The notes under the pieces are model-generated. The model was not told the DNA's origin, ran no database searches, and worked only from the letters and a program-made list of their open reading frames with translations. 64,000 nucleotides of DNA from an uncultured Erythrobacter sp. (lineage in GTDB: Bacteria; Pseudomonadota; Alphaproteobacteria; Sphingomonadales; Sphingomonadaceae): assembly GCA_947502305.1 (NCBI GenBank), contig CANMZA010000001.1, positions 1,240,001-1,304,000 of the forward strand, given 5' to 3'. The position numbers were made by a program, and so were the translations under genes. Of this stretch, positions 63,353-64,000 are shown one piece after another; positions within the stretch are counted from its first letter, which is position 1, and the number at the start of each line of letters is the position of its first letter.

Positions 63353-63934
63353 ATGACCGCAAACGCGCCTTTTAAACCCCCTGTTCTGAAACAGAATGAT
63401 ATCGACCGCATCGCGGCGCGGCTCGACCGTCCGGTTGTGCTGGTCGGATTGATGGGCGCAGGTAAATCGACCGTGGGACGGCGGCTCGCCAGCATGCTGG
63501 GCCGGGATTTTGTCGATGCCGATGACGCCATCGAAGAAGCCGCCCAGCGCAGCGTCGCAGAGATCTTTGACGAATTCGGCGAAGGCTATTTTCGTGACGG
63601 CGAACGGCGTGTGATTGCGCGGCTGATCGAGGAAGAAGCGGGCGTTATCGCAACGGGCGGCGGCGCCTTCGTTGATGATGAGACGCGGTCATTGATCCTG
63701 ACCCGGGCCATTGCGGTGTGGATTGATTGCGACATTGATACTTTGGTCGAACGAACCGCGCGGCGCAACACGCGCCCCTTGCTGCGCGGCGGCGATCCGA
63801 AACAGATTTTGACCGTCCTGTTTAAGCAGCGCGAACCGTTTTATTCCCAAGCACAATTGCGCGTGCGCAGCGAAGACAGTCCCCATGCCGACACCGCACG
63901 CGCGATTATTGAGGCGATTGATCAATGGCTGTAA
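63353..63934 (+). CDS. aroK: Shikimate kinase
   Basis: 193 residues from the ATG at 63353; the frame to 63242 overlaps the divergent gene. Walker A GLMGAGKST is at 32-40, the DDAI segment VDADDAIEEAA binds shikimate, then FRDGERRVIARL, ATGGGAFV and the LID Arg in RRNTRPLLRGGDP. It phosphorylates shikimate at the 3-position. It overlaps the aroB start by 10 bases, a common translational coupling. Confidence 0.95.
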   Translation: MTANAPFKPPVLKQNDIDRIAARLDRPVVLVGLMGAGKSTVGRRLASMLGRDFVDADDAIEEAAQRSVAEIFDEFGEGYFRDGERRVIARLIEEEAGVIATGGGAFVDDETRSLILTRAIAVWIDCDIDTLVERTARRNTRPLLRGGDPKQILTVLFKQREPFYSQAQLRVRSEDSPHADTARAIIEAIDQWL

Positions 63935-64000
63935 TCAATGTGGCGCTGGCCGGGCGCAGTTATGATGTAACGATCGAGGCAGGCTTGCTCGATGATTTGG
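63925..64000 (+). CDS. aroB: 3-dehydroquinate synthase, N-terminal part
   Basis: Only the first 25 codons are inside the window (MAVINVALAGRSYDVTIEAG, then LLDDL). The sequence matches the beginning of AroB, and its place after aroK, in an overlapping frame, is the standard arrangement. The NAD-dependent catalytic part lies beyond the right edge. Confidence 0.85.
   Translation, partial: MAVINVALAGRSYDVTIEAGLLDDL

Overview
The window reads as the chromosome of an alphaproteobacterium of the order Sphingomonadales, most likely a member of the Erythrobacteraceae. This rests on gene content and order: divL-tsaE-amgK-murU-addB-addA-trxA, secA near argJ, xerD next to aroK-aroB, recG divergent from sdhE-mfd, Flp pilins, and a DivL with tyrosine at the phospho-acceptor position. 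It is an inference from recognised families; no database was searched.

Left chromosomal part (1-15.6 kb): the start of a branched-chain 2-oxoacid dehydrogenase E1-alpha gene, thyA, small membrane proteins, an SDR oxidoreductase, an ABC1 atypical kinase, a secreted DUF885 peptidase-like protein, a low-molecular-weight tyrosine phosphatase, recG, sdhE, mfd, a stand-alone EAL protein, NAD kinase and tRNA-Asn(GTT).

Accessory part (15.65-31.32 kb): a 15.7 kb genomic island sits in the 3' end of tRNA-Asn. It is bounded by a 25-bp direct repeat of the tRNA end (15650-15674 and 31298-31322). Its P4-type tyrosine recombinase gene (29863-31158) lies next to the right end. Cargo: (a) a MarR regulator divergent from a chain encoding an alpha/beta hydrolase, a hotdog thioesterase, a membrane-fusion lipoprotein and an RND pump; (b) a replication-type module with an AlpA-like HTH protein, a small protein, a zinc-finger/Toprim primase and a DUF3987 protein, followed by two mobile-element proteins whose genes overlap out of frame; (c) a single-chain MmeI-like restriction-modification enzyme. 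This is the least ordinary part of the window.

Right chromosomal part (31.3-64 kb): a TauE/SafE exporter, secA, a TonB-domain protein, argJ with a coupled inositol-phosphatase-family gene, then a long minus-strand run from ahcY through divL, tsaE, amgK, murU, addB and addA to trxA. This run joins cell-cycle signalling, tRNA modification, peptidoglycan recycling and double-strand-break repair, with stop/start overlaps from tsaE to addA. After it come a peroxiredoxin, folE, a zincin, tRNA-Arg(ACG), a Nudix hydrolase, two Flp pilin genes, an M48-LysM lipoprotein protease, accA, xerD, a large exported protein of unknown function, aroK and the start of aroB.

Regulatory signals seen directly include intrinsic terminators, a palindromic operator in the marR intergenic space, an inverted repeat before ahcY, a repeated operator before the alpA-like gene and a perfect CtrA-type box upstream of the M48 gene.
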